Assembly: GCA_030427585.1 (NCBI GenBank)
Contig: JAUIBW010000002.1
Coordinates: forward strand, 124,001 to 188,000
Direction of reading: 5' to 3'
From: Bacteroidia bacterium
GTDB taxonomy: Bacteria > Bacteroidota > Bacteroidia > Flavobacteriales > Flavobacteriaceae
Length of the DNA stretch: 64,000 bases
Shown here: positions 62,620 to 64,000 of the stretch, piece after piece
Position numbering within the stretch: the stretch's first letter is position 1
Layout of the letters: every line of letters begins with the position of its first letter
Position numbers and translations under genes: made by a program
Notes under the pieces: generated by a model
Told to the model about the DNA's origin: nothing
Seen by the model: only the letters and a program-made list of their open reading frames with translations
Databases searched by the model: none

Positions 62620-63259
62620 AATAATATTTGTTATGATTATTTTAGGTGCTGTACTTGGAAGTATTGCACCTTTTTTGCATATTTTTTATCCTAAAACCGC
62701 TGTCGAAGTTTTAGAGTTAAACAAAAGATATGATGAAGGAAAAATATCGAAACAAGAATACTTAGTCGATAAAAAAAAATTAAAAGAAAAGTATCAGGTT
62801 TTTGGTTTTACTAATAAACGAAGATTTCTTTTTGCTATTGGGCTGCCTATAGCACTTTTTTGCTGCTCCTTTATTTTGATCTATATTTCTAAATATATAA
62901 ATGATAGGAATGCCCGCTGGGCCACTATTAGCTCCGGCCTTTTATTTCAGTTCACCTCTATTTATTTCATTATTTGGACACTTTGGGCATATACATATGA
63001 GGAAAAAGATTTTAGTAGATCAGCATATTATACAGTTATCATTTTCTCTTCAATTTTGATGACATTAACAATTTTTCAATTTCAAAAATCCCTATCCAGT
63101 TATAATGCCAAAATCCGAGAGCTTATAAGTTTTATTGCAGGAACAAGGCAGCAATTTTTTGTTAATATTGAAAAACATGAATCTGAAAAAGAGATAGAAA
63201 TTCAGAAAAAGAAGTTCGATCAAGAAATGTATAACACTTTTGAAAAGATTGTAGATTAA
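62606..63259 (+). CDS. Multi-helix membrane protein
   Basis: About 217 residues if started at GTG 62606; an ATG at 62555 within the lipoprotein gene is the alternative. Helices: IIFVMIILGAVLGSIAPFLH, FAIGLPIALFCCSFILIYIS, a stretch near TSIYFIIWTLWAY, and VIIFSSILMTLTIF. The region KRYDEGKISKQEYLVDKKKL between helix 1 and 2 resembles SHOCT-type short helical motifs. C-terminal helical tail is cytoplasmic. Function unknown. Confidence 0.6.
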   Translation: MGIVKIIFVMIILGAVLGSIAPFLHIFYPKTAVEVLELNKRYDEGKISKQEYLVDKKKLKEKYQVFGFTNKRRFLFAIGLPIALFCCSFILIYISKYINDRNARWATISSGLLFQFTSIYFIIWTLWAYTYEEKDFSRSAYYTVIIFSSILMTLTIFQFQKSLSSYNAKIRELISFIAGTRQQFFVNIEKHESEKEIEIQKKKFDQEMYNTFEKIVD

Positions 63260-63273
63260 ATAATATTTGATAA

Positions 63274-63477
63274 ATGATGGATAATAAACGCCGAAAACAA
63301 ATATTAGATAAGCTGAAAAGATCAAATCAAATATTTGATATTGATTATAATTCCTTTGAAAAAGATTTAGAAATGGAATTAGAAAATGAATTTAGGAAAA
63401 AAAAGAATGAATTAATTTCTCTTCTATATGAAAAAGAATTACTCAAACTTAAAATCGAAAATAGGAGCTTATGTTAA
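63274..63477 (+). CDS. Small coiled-coil protein
   Basis: A 67-residue, highly charged helical protein (MMDNKRRKQILDKLKRSNQI, FEKDLEMELENEFRKKKNEL). It starts 14 nt after the membrane-protein gene, on the same strand, and ends 3 nt from the convergent repressor gene. Function unknown. Confidence 0.5.
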   Translation: MMDNKRRKQILDKLKRSNQIFDIDYNSFEKDLEMELENEFRKKKNELISLLYEKELLKLKIENRSLC

Positions 63478-63480
63478 ACC

Positions 63481-63927
63481 TCAATTTGATTCTTCAGCTA
63501 GTTTAGAAACTTGTTCTTTTAATTGTTCAATTTCTTTCCTTACTTCTCCCATTTCCTTGTCTGCAAACAGTAACTTTGTAAGTTTTTGAAAGCTCTTATA
63601 GGATTTAAATTCTGTAACATTATCATAAATATAATCAATGATTTCTATTTTATCAAGATCATCTAAATTAGGCTTTACTGGAAGATTATGTTCTATTTTT
63701 CCTAAGTTTTTATCACTTAGAAGCATTTCACCTTGACCCGTTACTAACCAAACCGGATTTAAATCAGTATAGGTTGTAAGAATATTTTCTATCACATTAG
63801 ACCCGATACTCTTATTGTTCTTAACAGCTTTAGAAATACTACCCCTACTTGCTTTGATACTGTTCTCAAACAAATAATAACTAATATCTTTTTCAGCAAT
63901 ATATTGCCCTAATCTTTTTACTATCAT
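63481..63927 (-). CDS. CI-like phage/element repressor
   Basis: A 148-residue repressor: N-terminal helix-turn-helix (RLGQYIAEKDISYYLFENSI, KASRGSISKAVKNNKSIGSN), the linker motif NPVWLVTGQGEML typical of Bacteroidota CI-type repressors, and a C-terminal coiled coil instead of an S24 peptidase. It probably binds the palindromes between 63926 and 63986 and keeps a prophage or element silent. The regulated gene lies beyond the window. Confidence 0.8.
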   Translation of the reverse strand: MIVKRLGQYIAEKDISYYLFENSIKASRGSISKAVKNNKSIGSNVIENILTTYTDLNPVWLVTGQGEMLLSDKNLGKIEHNLPVKPNLDDLDKIEIIDYIYDNVTEFKSYKSFQKLTKLLFADKEMGEVRKEIEQLKEQVSKLAEESN

Positions 63928-63986
63928 AAGAAAAAAGTCTTATAAAATTTTCTAAAATAAGAAAATAATCATATATTTGTGTATGA
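63926..63986 (+). promoter_or_regulatory. Operator region with divergent promoter
   Basis: Three inverted repeats occur in tandem: ATAAGA/TCTTAT (63926-63943, overlapping the repressor ATG), ATTTTCT/AGAAAAT (63947-63966) and TCATA/TATGA (63969-63986). A rightward TATATTTG (63972-63979; TAnnTTTG) overlaps the third, with TTTTC about 19 bp upstream. This is the layout of a repressor-controlled lysogeny switch. Confidence 0.65.
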
Positions 63987-64000
63987 TTAAAACAAATGTA

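Overview
The window reads as a member of the Bacteroidota, most likely a marine or soil Flavobacteriaceae. The DNA is AT-rich. Bacteroidota-type lipoprotein signals are common, and several promoters carry a TAnnTTTG -7 element. There is a hybrid histidine kinase/AraC regulator, an RteC homologue and a Bacteroides-style Tra/Mob transfer set. All identifications were made by eye from the sequence and translations; no database was searched.

Region 1 (1-20,960) looks like host chromosome or an old island. A + strand run (78-11,988) holds lipoproteins, small membrane proteins, a YbjN-like protein and a trypsin-like protease with a zinc ribbon and its own YbjN-like tail. It includes two decayed genes: one unknown at 6,355 and a 59-codon LemA stump at 12,001. 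A - strand group (17,789-12,327) encodes a small 54-residue protein, envelope lipoproteins, an OmpA-family lipoprotein, a decayed gene and a TapB-like protein. A 929-residue TPR hybrid two-component regulator sits upstream of them.

Region 2 (about 21,012-56,450) is a 35-kb integrative element in tRNA-Met. Both ends carry a 3' tRNA-Met fragment with the same 17-bp core. Just inside each end is a matching 23-bp tandem integrase-arm-like repeat. The tyrosine integrase lies at the left end. Next come an AraC regulon (glycolipid-binding protein, nitrilase, HD hydrolase) with two near-identical operator/promoters, a frameshifted thioesterase, RteC, replication-type genes, an SF2 helicase/nuclease candidate, an amidase and VirB2/3/4/5/6/8/10/9-like genes. 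A HEPN protein and a compact six-gene defence operon follow. The right part holds a coupling-protein pseudogene with an internal deletion, a MobB relaxase, a BfmA-like protein, a probable oriT, RadC, SSB and an AbiEi-like/Fic fusion behind six iterons.

The most interesting system is the defence operon at 49,666-41,909 (- strand): XRE regulator, HsdS, PtuA-like ATPase, PtuB-like HNH nuclease, PD-(D/E)XK protein, HsdM. It has stop-start overlaps and no HsdR. It looks like a type I methyltransferase whose restriction arm has been replaced by Septu-like and PD-(D/E)XK effectors.

Region 3 (56,450-64,000) appears to be a second, tandem accessory region. It has a cluster of small - strand genes that share a 17-nt motif at nearly every gene junction, a HEPN RNase candidate, and a 117-bp segment bounded by 25-bp inverted repeats around a promoter-like element, which may be an invertible promoter. 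It ends with a CI-like repressor and operator-like palindromes at the window edge, which may be the start of a prophage or another element.
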